Shown: positions 35,405-46,916, numbered from the stretch's first letter. The stretch is DNA of 64,000 nt from Malus domestica (GCF_042453785.1 NC_091675.1:47874501-47938500); one strand, 5' to 3'. The notes: a model not told the origin generated them from the sequence alone. Program-made: numbers and translations.

Positions 35405-35626
35405 CTAGAAGAGAATGCCAAACCATAAGGTGTAATCATTCAAGCCATTAGTTTGCAAAACCATTAATAAAGTCTCTAAATCTTAAGCTACACAAATAAT
35501 GGCCATTATATTATTACAAGCGATATTCTAATCGAACCTACACTAATGCCCTACGCATAAAGGCGGTAAGTTTTAATACACGTTTATGAGATTCAGATAT
35601 TGATGATATGAGTTTATGCATACCTT

Positions 35627-35760
35627 AAGTAGGTTAGGAGGTCGTGACCGGACTTCATAAACCATTGAATTCATTAGTAATGAACCATTGAATTCATAAA
35701 CGGAGAATATCCATTTAGTCAGCTCCGCAAGGGAGGCTATTGAGTTCATGACCGGACTTC
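35627..35760. repeat. Rearrangement junction with inverted copy of 37567-37612
   Basis: Text taggttaggaggtc, then 16 unrelated bases, then aaccattgaattcattag (continuing to aaccatt), is the reverse complement of one 46-bp piece inside intron 3 of the gene at 36785-39856. The 16-base filler resembles local text gaccggacttc at 35747. This patchwork truncates the unit 4 cystatin. Confidence 0.7.
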
Positions 35761-36784
35761 TGAGGTATGCGTATTCCGATCCGCCTTACTCTAGCCCGGG
35801 TAAATCATGGTCCCACACATATCTTTGCCATAGAAGTTTCATAATGGGAATCATTCAATTTCTTAATCTTCATTTGAAGATCGTCCGTACAAAAAATCAT
35901 TCAAATCAGGGATTGTTAAGTCATCCAAATGTATCAAATAAATCAACAGTGTATGTACCAAGTTACAGATTCATGATAAACAGCTGATTCAACTGATTCA
36001 ATTGATAAGCACGATATTCACAATAGGCTAGCCATAATAATTGATTCGAATTACCCTTTGGCAAAGATCGAACCTAAGACATCTCATTTATAAGTGAAAT
36101 TGAATACCACAGGACCGTAAAATTAGCTAAACTAATACATTTATATGACTAAACGGTGTCCGATTCAAAATCTATGAGGCCCTGTGGCGTGACGCACAGT
36201 TCTCCCCCGAACAAGTAATGTTTATGTTCAGTAGGTAGCTACATAACAATGAGATTGAAAATAAGAAAGCCTTTCCTTTTTGTTTCTATGATTCTTGTGT
36301 GTAAGATTGTTGGACAAAGACTTTGTCCAATTTGCTTGAGTAAGAGAATTCCTTACCAATACCAAATGCCAACACGTTTGGAGAAACGTACATTCGGTAC
36401 GTTAGATGCTTTATGAGGCATCACTTAAAAGACGTTTTTGCTTAATTTCAACATCCGAGATAGAACGCAACAGATCTTGAATTTTCCTATGCGAAAAGTT
36501 CGCCTAATGCGATCGAAAACATCATTGGTGACATTGTGCACAAGTAAATAAATATCTAAAATGTCCGACACATGTTCAATGCTGTGTTACATAAATTTGA
36601 ACTGCACTCTTCAATCGGAAGCAAATATTTACAGGATTAAATTCATCAAGGAATCACGCCATTCGGTATCATGAAAAGAATGCCAGTAATGTTACGCACT
36701 TTTTGAAACACAAAGCTGCGTTGGAAGTACACAAAGTACTAAATACAAGAAGCAAATCCTGCTTTTCCCGGCAGCAGAGACAAA
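35761..36784. other. Intergenic, no gene seen
   Basis: Between the orphan cystatin exon and the 3' end of the six-exon gene. Short frames only; no RNA gene or complete transposon. It may include the 3'UTR of the minus-strand gene near 36700-36784. Confidence 0.4.
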
Positions 36785-39700
36785 TTAGAGAAACTTTGAT
36801 ATAACTTCACAAGATGTCCAGAAGGCTTTCGTGGCAACCCTTATGATCACAGGGTTTTGGTATATCCTGTAAATAACGAAAAGAGAGGGTCAAATAAGAG
36901 AATTCAACTTAAGACCGAGACAACGATTTCTGTATAAAGTTACACCAGTAAAAAGTTCGGTAACTAAACAAATCGTTTGATTATGAGAGTAATCCACAAC
37001 ATGCTGCATGATGATGGTGAGAAATTCCAAAACCATCAAATTAGGTGAGACTGGGTTGAAGTAAGAGTAACCTACCCAATGGCAGTTGCCCCCCACGATG
37101 CTACATTATAGATAACTTTGCTTCCATCCCATGCCTTCCGAAGCTTTCCCTTCTTCGTTTTCACTGAGAATGTTTTGCTAAGGGCTAACACAAGAAATAG
37201 GACATGTAAGATTCCATTTGTAAAATGCGGACACCAAATCTAATCAAATAAAGCACAAAATGCATATGGCACTACCCGATTTGAAGCTAGAGTTTTTTAT
37301 TCCGCTTAAACTTAAGAAGTAATTTAAAAACAGATATTAGACTCACCTTCCTGAAGTTGATTAGGGGTCAATTCCTGCAAATCAAACAGCAACCAATTAA
37401 AAAGAGTGGATACGAATCCAATTTGGTGTATGAAACATGCTCAATTGACAAAAAAGAGGCTACATATGCACAATTTATAAATCTGCCTGAATACTGTTTT
37501 GACAATCATAGAACGAAGACATGTCAATTCGATAAGTTAAAAATTCTGACACTAGTGCTAAAGCGTAATGGTTCATTACTAATGAATTCAATGGTTTGAC
37601 CTCCTAACCTACTTGCATTGATCCACACGGTTAATGATATGTGGAAATACTAGCAGCAATAAAAGATGGAAACTACAAATGCAGTGACAGCCAAATCTCT
37701 TAGGTATGTCATGTCATTAGGTCATACGTCACACACCAACCTACTTTATAAAAGACTACCAGATGGACTAAAAAGAAAAGTTCCACAAACTGTCAATAAG
37801 CAAGCTATTCTGTATGGTACTCCTAAGAGAAAAAAAAACCCTTCTTTTAAAGGATGACGATGGGCTTTGAAGCAAAAGCAAGAGATCCATATCCACCTCA
37901 CAGAGATGAGAATTTTAAGATGAAAATGATAGGAGTAATCAGAAAGGATCAATTTAAAAGACTGGTTGGTATAGACAGATTGTGAGTGGAACCAATTAAG
38001 TGCAAATAACAAGAAGCTACGCTTACGGCTATGTATTAGCAACTCATCCATGTAAAGCCAGAATAATGCTACGATGTCTTATGTATGTGATGAGAATAAA
38101 AATGTAAAAATCTACGTAGAGAAACATTGGGAGTGGCATCTCAGAGTAATAACTCATAAGACACAAGAAATTCGCTACCACATAGATTCACCCTAACAAA
38201 AAGGAAGAATAGTTAAAGTAAATGTAAAAGATCAAAAGGCCAACCAAGACTAACATGGATCAAGTAATAAAAAACGTTAAGAACATACTGCATGCCCAAG
38301 TATTGGCCATACAGGTCAATGCCAAATACTAGACTAGGATGAAACTAGGACCAACAGTGGGACCAAAGTTTTCAATTAGCATTATGCATGTTTAACCCTA
38401 GCATATCCACAAAGCAGGATAAATAATCAATCCCTGTGTTTCTTTTTATTCATTCTCTTTGTAAAAACTAAGATGGATATACTATTCTGCTAGACAGTCA
38501 TATAGGTTGAATTTTCTCAGTAGGTCAATCATAGTGTTTTTTTTGGGCAGTGCGTGAATCATAGTTGCGGTAGTATAAAATCAAATGAAGTAGCTGAGCA
38601 GAGTTTGAAGATACCTTAGTCTGTTTAAGGGACAACAGGTATGCAGCCATAAAGCACGCAATACCCTCTACTATATCTTCTTGCCTAACAAGAACATAAT
38701 CTTCTTCACCAAGGTTGCTATCCTCATCTTCCCATAGATCATTCTCACTAACCAGATCCCAAGAATTACCTTCTTCTGCTGCCATACAATAACAGTTTAG
38801 CATGTACACCATATAGAGAACTCGATGTCTAAAATGCAACTATCTTTGGATGCATACCAGGTATATTTTGTGGAACTAATGCTTGTGCACTTTCTAGCTT
38901 TTGGAGGAAGTCGGGGCATTCAACTCTCGATTTAAGAAGGTCGCATAACTGCATCAAGATGCAAATTGTGTCTACTTCAGAATATGTAAAGCTTGCAAAA
39001 TGGGGAAAAAATAATCAATAGCAAAAGCAATATTAGTGATACAAGGTTTCAGAATGGACTAGACAATTTTTTAGGACCACACCAATTTCTTCAGTGAAGA
39101 TATCATAACACACAAAAAGATTGGATCAAGGACTCAGACGTCCGCTGCATAATGCCAGATTATGTATCGTTCGGCACATATATTGTTTACAGAGCTAATC
39201 AAAGCAATTAAGTCGATCATGAAAAGCTACATCCTTTGACCTTATAAGAAATAACCGTCCACACCGTTATCAAACTTGACAATCCCCCGTAACCATAGTA
39301 ATCAAGTCCGAAGCTTGCAATTAACTCAAAATTAACTATAGATTGTACCAGAAGCAGCTCGATTGCCAACTTAATTCAATATTTATGCCAATTTCAAAAC
39401 CAACTGAATCCCAGTTTCAAACTCCAAACCAAATTGTTAAATTTCAAGCTATTTATGTACAATTTATCCCCAAAACCCCAAATTTCAACCCAAATCAATC
39501 CCCAAAACCTCCCAATTCCCACACAAAATCCTAAATTCATCAAAATCATCAACAGTCCATACCTCGTCGGCCTCGCAATCAGCCCGCGAACTAGTCGATC
39601 CCCGGCCCTGTTGGCGCTCGTCGTCAACGGCCGAACCACGAGAACTGTTATCGTCATCGTCTTCTTCGCCATCATCTCCATTATCCTCCTCGTCAGCACC

Positions 39701-39856
39701 GCCAGTTGTACCGAGCGACTCGAGCGCTCTCTGGCACTGCTCGAGCACCGCCTGCAGAGTCTTCCTCTTCACGCGGAGCTGATCCTTCTGCGAATCCACT
39801 CTCCTCAATATAGCGTCGGCCGAGGGTTTCGAGCCGGAGACGACCTCGACCTCCAT
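36785..39856 (-). CDS. Plant protein of unknown function, six exons, 255 aa
   Basis: Exons on the minus strand: 39563-39856, 38858-38948, 38615-38778, 37347-37374, 37076-37184 and 36785-36866; all borders are GT-AG and phases agree over 768 nt. Residues 1-50 form a charged, probably coiled-coil segment (SQKDQLRVKRKTLQAVLEQC), then an acidic Asp/Glu-rich stretch (about 55-80). The second half has YVLVRQEDIVEGIACFMAAY, ELTPNQLQ, KGKLRKAWDGSKVIYNVASW and a C-terminal GIYQNPVIIRVATKAFWTSC block. I recognise this arrangement as a conserved uncharacterised plant family, not as a named enzyme; the C-terminal half looks partly membrane-prone or amphipathic. Exon 5 is taken from 37184 because ALSKTFS fits the family; an acceptor at 37163 would skip seven residues. 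Exon 3 has a NAGNAG acceptor (38775/38778). Confidence 0.85.
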
Positions 39857-39946
39857 GGCTGCGAGCTTCGTAATTGGAAGAAGATATGGGGGTTTGGATC
39901 CGAAGATATTGTCGGGTCGGCAGTTGCTGTTGCAACATGCGATTGA

Positions 39947-40057
39947 TTAAAAGATTAAGGGGTTTTTTATTTTGTTTTCTTCTGGTGTTTTTCTGTCTTC
40001 AAAAATAGTTTTTCTTTTCTTTTCTTTTTTGTTGGATTTGGTTAAACAATTTGTATT
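39947..40057. promoter_or_regulatory. Probable promoter region of the six-exon gene
   Basis: Sequence upstream of the minus-strand ATG at 39856 is CT/T-rich. The 5'UTR probably lies within 39857-39950. A MITE starts at 40058, so the proximal promoter is short or includes the MITE. No clear TATA box. Confidence 0.3.
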
Positions 40058-40305
40058 GGAGTAGGATTTTCTCCTTTCTTTTTTTCCCTTCTCTTCCCTT
40101 TCCTCCCCTTCTATTTGAACGATCACGGTTAAGTCACGTCAACATCTTATATTAATTTTTATAGCAAAAGAAAGACAAAATAAGAGAATGTAAGTTACGT
40201 CATCATCTTATATTAATTTTTATAGCAACGGAAAAACAAAATAAGACAATATGAAAGGAAGGGATGGAAGGCGATGAAAAGAGAAGTGGAGAGAATTCTA
40301 CTCCA
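40058..40305. mobile_element. hAT-type MITE (248 bp)
   Basis: Inverted ends GGAGTAGGATTTTCTCC and GGAGAGAATTCTACTCCA, with an 8-bp target duplication TTTGTATT (40050-40057, 40306-40313). The internal core (acgtcaacatcttatatt) is shared with the copies at 42984, 54475 and 57546. No coding capacity. Confidence 0.8.
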
Positions 40306-40313
40306 TTTGTATT

Positions 40314-40669
40314 ACATATGTATACCAATACGCGACGTACTTTAATAATAATAAAATAATTTACATGAATTTTTATTCTCTCTAATATCAAAAAATTAGA
40401 AGAGTATTTTGGTAGAAACAAACAAATCCTCTCCTAATGCGAACAATTCAAATTTTGCAAACCAAATAATATCAGTCGCTCGCTTAAAATAGTGCGGTTG
40501 AGATCAATCTTCCTCTTCAACTTTCTCATCTTTCTCTTTCTCCTCAACAACCTTACCTTCTTTTTGACAAAGTAGTACCGAATAGAAAGAAAGAAGAAAA
40601 AATTGGGAGGGGTTGAAGGTCGGGAAAATATGCAGTGGAAATTGGGTGGCAGGGGAAGGTGAGTGATAA
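40314..40669. other. Intergenic, no gene
   Basis: AT-rich, with a CTT-rich low-complexity patch around 40505-40560. Nothing else supported. Confidence 0.4.
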
Positions 40670-40898
40670 TAGGAGAATTGGATCCTCTCCGATCTTCTCA
40701 CTGGAGATCCCGGGAATCAATTAATACAAACTGTTCGTAAAAAATCGTGCAGACATAATTTGTTTTTTATATCTTCAACAGTAAGGCAATCTCGTTTTGC
40801 GTGAAAAATATAAAAAAGAAAAAAATGTGGCCACATGATTTTTTACGAACGTTTGGTATTAATTGATCCGTGAGATCCCGAGAGAGAATCTAATTCCA
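40670..40898. mobile_element. Foldback MITE (about 230 bp)
   Basis: Left arm gatcccgggaatcaattaat...cgttcgtaaaaaatc (from 40706) pairs with the right arm near 40836-40885 (gattttttacgaacg... attgatccgtgagatccc). The outer ends (gagaattggatcctctcc / agagagaatctaattcc) also pair. Target duplication unclear, family unknown. Confidence 0.6.
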
Positions 40899-41826
40899 AT
40901 GGGAGGGAGGTCCGCATGATCGGAATGGTTCAAATCTAGAGAGGATATATTCCTATAGTGGTGTATATGTAAATTTTTTAATTTACGTATATTTTTATTT
41001 TATTATTATAATGTATTTTCGTCACTGTAACAATATATCCGTAAATTCATGACAGTAGAATCATTCATGAGGAGGAGGACGAATGCGAAAGGCTGCGTTT
41101 GGTTCCGTGGAAGGGAATACATCCCACTCACACGAAATGACGGAATGGTTCATTTGTTTTATCAAATAATATTTATTTTCTGTAGGTTTACGTTTGTCAA
41201 GTTACGTGTCTTTGATGAGGTGAGCTGGAATATCGTTGGTGATTAAAATATTGTAAAGTTGTATTTGGACACCTAATTAAATGTTTGCCAAATCCTGCCC
41301 AACCACAACATTAACTCATCATGATCAACACTTGGTATTAGGAGAGAAGGTTTCAATATCTATGTTCCTTTTAGGAAATTTACTCTTACACTCTTGATTT
41401 TAATGTAAATATATTATTTTGTGTGTGCGTATATATATATAAAAGAAAATATATTTATTAAATTTAATGTGGAGTACACCGTAGTATATAAGAAATTTCA
41501 TAAGGTACTCCTTAAATTGGGATCAATTGTACAAATCTAACTAAAAAATTACAATAGTATTTGAACTATTTGTTCACAAAAATGGAATCTTGACTTTGAA
41601 GCATCGATTCTTCCGATTAATGTCAAATCACACTATGAGAGCTAAAGAAACGAGATTTGCCAGAAACTGGGTCGGTGCGACTTGGAAATGGTTGGAATAT
41701 TGATGCAGATTAGAAAACAAAGGTTGTTGCGGCGACTCGGCTAGTGGAAGAAGCGAAAACAAAATTAAAAGCTCTAAATCCAAAACCACATCATTTTGGT
41801 TGTTTTGATTTGGTACAACCACTTAA
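40899..41826. other. Intergenic, no gene
   Basis: Short frames without similarity. A TA microsatellite lies near 41431. No element ends recognised. Confidence 0.4.
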
Positions 41827-42060
41827 GAGCACTTACAATGTAGGAAGGCCCTCATGGCAATTGGCAATTGAATCCTCCCCACTGAATAGGAACAACTTGT
41901 AATGAACGGTAATTGTCTTTTGTATCTCCACCTCTAAACTGAATAGCCATGGCAATAGGTAATAAAATATTAATATTTTTTTATGTTCTAAAATAGTAAA
42001 AAATAATTCTATTTTTAATTTCAGATAAAAATTTTAACCGATTTCGTCACGTCCATTGTC
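41827..42060. mobile_element. Truncated PIF/Harbinger-type element related to 19615-20256
   Basis: Starts GAGCACTTACAATG after TAA and matches the reverse complement of the right end of the 642-bp element (tctccacctctaaactgaat, then ggcaataggtaataaaatatt). The other half is missing. Confidence 0.6.
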
Positions 42061-42074
42061 ATTATCCGAAAGTA

Positions 42075-42130
42075 CATTTAAAGTTTAAGTTGGGGGTGTA
42101 GAGTAAAGTTATATGGGTTTAAATAAAATT
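42075..42130. repeat. Fragment of the Pack-type element family (terminal region)
   Basis: aagtttaagttgggggtgta... gggtttaaataaaatttcc matches the right end of the element at 56223-57242. Only about 55 bp remain. Confidence 0.55.
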
Positions 42131-42983
42131 TCCACATATGCATTGCATGTGCCTGACGAGAACGCGTCATCAAATACTTCCACATTTGCCCAAAGACCTT
42201 ATGCGACCACTTCTCTAGTTCTACATGCTCAAGGGAGAGTGTTGCAGTCAATATTATTATAGAAATGTGATTGCGTGAACTAGATGTAGGAATCCTATAG
42301 GATCTAGAAGATTTTTTTCTTGTATGATTTGTATTATCTGGAGGGCAAGAAAAGTCCATCGTGATTAGTATAAATAAAAGCAAGACCAAAGGGAAATCAA
42401 TCAAGTTAAACAACTGAACCCATTCTCTCATCTCTTTACACCGTCCCTTTCTTTTCCTTCTCCCAAGTACATATTATTTACTACAACAACACGGAATTTA
42501 AATTTCTCATTTTTCTCACAAAAATACAACTTAAGGCCTTACACACTAGACCAAAAAACGAAGTGTGATACTAATATAAGAATCAAACTTCTACAATTGG
42601 TCGAAAAATCTGAGTATTATGAAAGTGATTCTTATTTTGGAGTTCAATATATTGACGTATGAGTGTGATATTTATACAATAAATAATAAGAGAGATAAAG
42701 AAAATAGGTAGTCAATCATAAAAAAATTAAATAAAAAAGTAGATAGGTCCTCATTTAATATATAAAACTTCGTATCAAACTCACATCAATGTAACAATAG
42801 TGTAACACAAATCAATCTCACAATACCTAATTTTCATATATAAATATCACACTCACTATAAAAGACCTAATAGGCAAAAATACAACTTAGATTAGTGCAC
42901 TCAATTAAATTCCCCATTTTCCCATAAAAGTACAATTTAAAAAGAAGAAACGTTTCCTCGGGGCACTGCATGCTCAACATTTT
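42131..42983. other. Intergenic, no gene
   Basis: AT-rich. A minus-strand frame at 42078-42431 has no similarity I know. No RNA gene seen. Confidence 0.4.
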
Positions 42984-43170
42984 GGAGGAGGATTTTCTCC
43001 TTTCCTAATTTCTCTCTTATTTCTTCTTTTCTCTTCCTATTTGAATGGTTACGGTTTAACTACGTCAACATCTTATATTAATTTTTTTTATAAAAACAAT
43101 AAGACAAAAAACAGTATATAAGAGGAAGAAAGGGAAGATGATGAGAATAGCAGGGAAGATAATTTTACTT

Positions 43171-45166
43171 CACTACTACAAAAGTACCCATTAATGTCGG
43201 TTTAAAAACCGACAAGAAACGTCTAATACCGTCGGAAATTAAGCAAAATCCGACGGAAAATGTATGCAGTGACGGATATAATAAGCGACAGCATTGCCTG
43301 CGTCAGGAAATGAAAAATCCGACAGAAAATACTGTAAAACCGACAGAAATTGTGTCGGATATAACCGCAAGATAATATATTAATAAAGAATAAATTAGAG
43401 CATTTTCTGTCGGCTAAAACTGACAGAAGTTCTGTCGGATATAACCGACAGAAAATTTATGAATAAGAATAAATAAAAGCATTCTTGTCGGATAAATCCG
43501 ACATAAAATATAATAATAATAAAAAATATATAAACAACTTTCTGAATTATTTCTTTCCCTTTCAAGTTGAGCCAGAAAGGGGATAGAGACAGTTCCTTCC
43601 TTCCTTCCCGCACAACGTGATTATCAACTTACCATTTCCCCTTCCAATTCATTTCCACATTCTGTAAATATCCACCCACGCACACACAAAAAGGATGATA
43701 CAACAGGGACATCAACTTTGAGCTCGGAGCCCTCATCCGCCTAAACAAACACCAAATTCAGAATCTTCCCACTCTCCTGGTCCCTGTAATCTACACAATT
43801 AAACACCCCAAAATTCAAATCACTCATAAATTTTCAATCTATATATATATTATAAATGGACGAAGAAAATGAGAAATTGCCTTCATGGGTATGACATTTC
43901 CGGATTCGAGCAAATCCGACGACCCAGACACGACTCGGATCTGGAGGGGGAACCGAGTGGAGCAGAAAAATGGGAGTTCTACCGACTTGAGAAAGCCCTA
44001 ATCGTACCTGATAATTGGAAAATTGGCACGAAATTAGTAAGGAGGAGGCGAAGATCTGAAAGATTTGGCGAAATGGAAACCCTAAAAAATCGTAAGGGAG
44101 AGCGCAATCGAACCAGAGCTCGGCCTTGCGTTGTCGTCTTCGCTCTCGTCCTTTATGAAGTCGAAGAAGCGCGGAGCTGAGAACTCGCATGTATCATCGA
44201 CAATCATCCCCGTCGCCGTCGGAGCCAGCGCGTTGGGATCTTGGTCGGTCATTTCCTTGTTTTTTTTCACCTTGTTTTTCTGATCTGGAACCTTCATGCT
44301 TCTCGGATCTATGACATGCAGTGGTTATCTTCACCATATCTCTCGGATGTTTCACGGATCCGAATCTCCTGCACAAAAGAGAAGCATGCATGGGCAATTT
44401 CTTCTTTTTGTTCTTGTGATTTACGTTTCCACAATAAAATCAAAGAAGAAAAGGGGAGAACCTTTACCTCTGAGAGAATGGAATCAGAAATCGCCAGTGC
44501 AAACCTCAGCTTTGAGGAAATCGCCATGCCAGGGGTGAGAAATGAGGATGATGATAGAGGAGGTCTGGGGCAATGCTAAATGGCGCTAGGCTTGGATTTG
44601 GATTTTCATTAAAGGAGGTCTGAGTATGTGTTTTTGGGGATTTCAGAGGAGGAATTGGAAAAATCTGGAAGAATAATGAAGAAGTGAATAGAGAATAATG
44701 AATACACGAAAGAGAGAGCGTCTGAGTGGGGGCAAAAAAAGGGTCAAAAATGGGGGCAAAATTCCCCAAAAATTCTCTCCCAAAATTTTAAATTCCCTCT
44801 CCCAAAATTTTAAATTCCCCCCCCCCCCCCAAAATACTGTCGGTTATAACCGCCAGAACACTAAAATGATAAACGTCAGAAAATAAAATAATAAAATAAT
44901 CAATTTCTGTCGGTTATAACCGCCACCATTTACTTAAAAACCGCCAGCATATGTAAAAAAATATTTAATAAAAGAATTCAAAAATACTGTCGGTTATAAC
45001 TGACAGTATTTTTTGATATCCGCCAGTATTTTATGTCGGATATAACCGACAGTATTTTTCTAATATCCGCCACTAATTAAATAATGTGTCGAATATAATT
45101 TATCCGACATGATTTTCTAATATCCGTCACCATCTTCCGCCACCTAAAGCTTATATTGTAGTAGTG
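43171..45166. mobile_element. Non-autonomous CACTA (En/Spm) element carrying a TPX2-like gene fragment (1996 bp)
   Basis: Begins CACTACTACAAAA and ends with its complement GTAGTAGTG; the 3-bp target duplication is CTT (43168-43170, 45167-45169). Subterminal regions (43195-43510 and 44835-45135) are packed with variants of the palindrome TCGGTTATAACCGA, the usual transposase-binding arrays of this superfamily. There is no transposase. The interior (about 43.8-44.75 kb) is GC-richer and contains host gene sequence (next entry). Confidence 0.92.
43990..44260 (-). pseudogene. Captured TPX2-like gene fragment inside the CACTA element
   Basis: On the minus strand: VDDTCEFSAPRFFDFIKDES, then in the adjacent frame RKAELWFDCALPY. 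Plant TPX2 (spindle assembly and Aurora kinase activator) proteins start with a block of the form ETYEFSAPRFFDF...KAELWFDxALxYAPSPF, so both pieces match in order and spacing, with a one-base frame change between them. Sequence beyond CALPY looks like intron. It is a transduplicate of the gene's first exon, not a gene. Neighbouring interior sequence (44300-44760) may come from another locus that I do not recognise. Confidence 0.65.
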
Positions 45167-45179
45167 CTTCAAACATTTT

Positions 45180-45596
45180 TGGATTCATCTTAATGGAAGA
45201 ACTCTACTCGAGGCAGTGGAATGGACTTGCATGGTTTACACCTAATCCCAATAAATTTTGGTAGATTTTTCGGTAACAACAATTTTGGTAGTTCATTTCT
45301 TACTCATTAAAAAATGATTCTCTTTTAATTTTCTATCACCTCGTATTTTTAACATAATATTTTAAAATGTTAGCATAAAAATTAATGTAAATTGTGAGGT
45401 GACAAAAGTCCTACTTTGAAAAGTATCGTTAGCATTTTTTTCCTCTATAAATATAGAATCCATCCGCTACTGTTTCATCATCCAATAGTTTTCAATTCTG
45501 TCGCAAAACTTGTTGAGTCAATCTTAATGGGGTTCCTCCTCTCCAGAATCTTTGTTTTTCTCACTGTCAGTGAGCTCTGTAATTTTAGTTTTGGAC
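45180..45596. other. 5' flank of the BURP pseudogene
   Basis: AT-rich, no frame of note until the hydrophobic leader of the BURP relic. A direct repeat of tttttctcactgtc at 45555 and 45609 suggests a small local duplication at the start of the gene. Confidence 0.4.
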
Positions 45597-46531
45597 ATGA
45601 TTTTAGTTTTTCTCACTGTCTCTATATATCTCTTACTAATGAGAGCGCAAATGTTGCATGCAGCTCGCAATGGTGGGAAGCCATGTGCTGCCTTACCTGT
45701 ACCACCACCTCAACTTTACTGGAACTCCGTCCTTCCAAACACACCAATGCCGAAATCTCTCAGCCAACTCGTCAAGCCCGGTTAGTGCACATATTTGCCG
45801 TTTGCACGAATTTTCATTTTCGCTCTTGCAACGTTTTTAATTTTGTTGCAACTTCGTCATGTTAGTTCAATTTTGTTCAACTTTAGCATGTAAAGCAAAT
45901 TGGTATGAAATCCATTCTTTTTCGCGCACACCTTTTCGTTTGAAAATTTCATTTCATTTTTTTCTTCTGGTTTTTCGTAAAAATAACTTAGGGTAAAGTT
46001 CGAAAAATGTTTGACTCCCTGCTGAGTGCTGGCTGCTGCATATCTAACTTGTTTTTTATTTATGATGGCAAAATTTCCGCAGACTTCATTAGTCTTGGCA
46101 AAGGGGGAGTTATCCTTCACAACCAAGTTCAAAGGGAAGAGAATTGGGTTTATTAAAAAGATGCAGATGAGAACGCTCTTAAATACTCAAAATGTGCAGA
46201 TGAGAACGCTCCGTTTAGATACTTAAATGGTGCAGATGGGAACCCTCCATTTAAATACTCAAAGGATGGCTCTGAAAATGTAACCCGAGCAATTTTCGTC
46301 TCGGAGAAGGACCTTCATCTTGGCACGACAATGAATTAACTCTTAGCAGGAAATTCTTCAATTACCATACCTTTCCTGTCCCGCAACACTGTAGAGTTAA
46401 TCCCCTTCAGCTCAAGCAAACTGCCAAAAATTCTCAACAAGTTCTCAGTGAAACCGGAGTCTGAGGCAGCGGATATGATTAACAATACTATTCAAGACTG
46501 AACTTCAAGGCGCGAGAAATGAAGCAAAACA
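45597..46531 (+). pseudogene. BURP-domain (RD22-like) pseudogene, 5' part
   Basis: Exon 1 (45597-45780): hydrophobic leader MILVFLTVSIYLLL, then PQLYWNSVLPNTPMPKSLSQ, the standard BURP N-terminal block, with a donor at 45781. Exon 2 has acidic DENA-x-KYS repeats (about 46165-46270), then FVSEKDLHLGTTMN, ELIPFSSSKLPKILNKFSVK and ESEAADMINNTIQD, all typical of BURP domains. Stops follow TTMN and TIQD, and the exon is cut by a copia element at 46531. BURP proteins are secreted, cell-wall-associated and often drought-induced; this copy is dead. Confidence 0.85.
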
Positions 46532-46916
46532 TGTTAGTGTGTAAATTGTGATCTGATGTGGTAGTTGTATTTCTAGCTTATATTGCTAGGATGATTAGCT
46601 AAATTGGTTGTATGCTTTCTTATCTAAGTCTCATAGTTCTTAAGTAAGTGAGTGTATATGTGTCTTCATCTCATAGGGTGTAAGATGGATGGCTAGGATT
46701 ACTTGGATGTAATTTTGAATACTGCCAAAAGTTTGGAAGTGTAACTGTTAAGTGTAGAGAGATGTTCCTCTCTCACTAAGTGAGCAATCAAACAGTGCGT
46801 GTGAAAAGAATTGCAGTGTCATATTCTCTGCTCTCATTCTTTCTATCTCTCTCTCTCACTCTAGTCATTGCAGCATATCCTCCATTGTTGTACTACATTT
46901 TCTTATTATTCTAACA
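46532..46916 (+). repeat. 5' LTR of the copia element
   Basis: TGTTAGTGTGTAAATTG...ATTCTAACA, 385 bp, preceded by target-site AAACA (46527-46531). Confidence 0.95.

Larger units (their letters stand above)
32531..35430. repeat. Segmental duplication unit 4 (partial)
   Basis: Begins in the G3BP-type region (matching 26576 onward), follows unit 3 to 33774, then jumps to the equivalent of 29647, deleting the whole plus-strand cystatin and its G-box. It continues through the candidate terminal exon to one exon of the minus-strand cystatin. It contains a SINE and a MITE absent from other units. Confidence 0.85.
42984..45171. mobile_element. hAT-type MITE split by a CACTA element
   Basis: MITE body 42984-43170 (GGAGGAGGATTTTCTCC..., core acgtcaacatcttatatt) continues with its last two bases after the CACTA insertion (45170-45171). 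Its 8-bp target duplication AACATTTT stands at 42976-42983 and 45172-45179, i.e. outside the nested CACTA. So the CACTA is the younger of the two. Confidence 0.75.

Noticed and set aside
7302-35430. CRISPR-like or satellite array
   Set aside because: Repeats are multi-kilobase duplication units with genes and transposons, not short regular repeats with spacers.
39434-39946. 170-codon plus-strand frame over the start of the six-exon gene
   Set aside because: It is the antisense of exon 1, whose minus-strand frame has splice-consistent continuation.
43834-44190. 118-codon minus-strand frame in the CACTA taken as a gene
   Set aside because: Only its RKAELWFDCALPY part matches a gene (TPX2), and the rest reads like intron; a captured fragment fits better.
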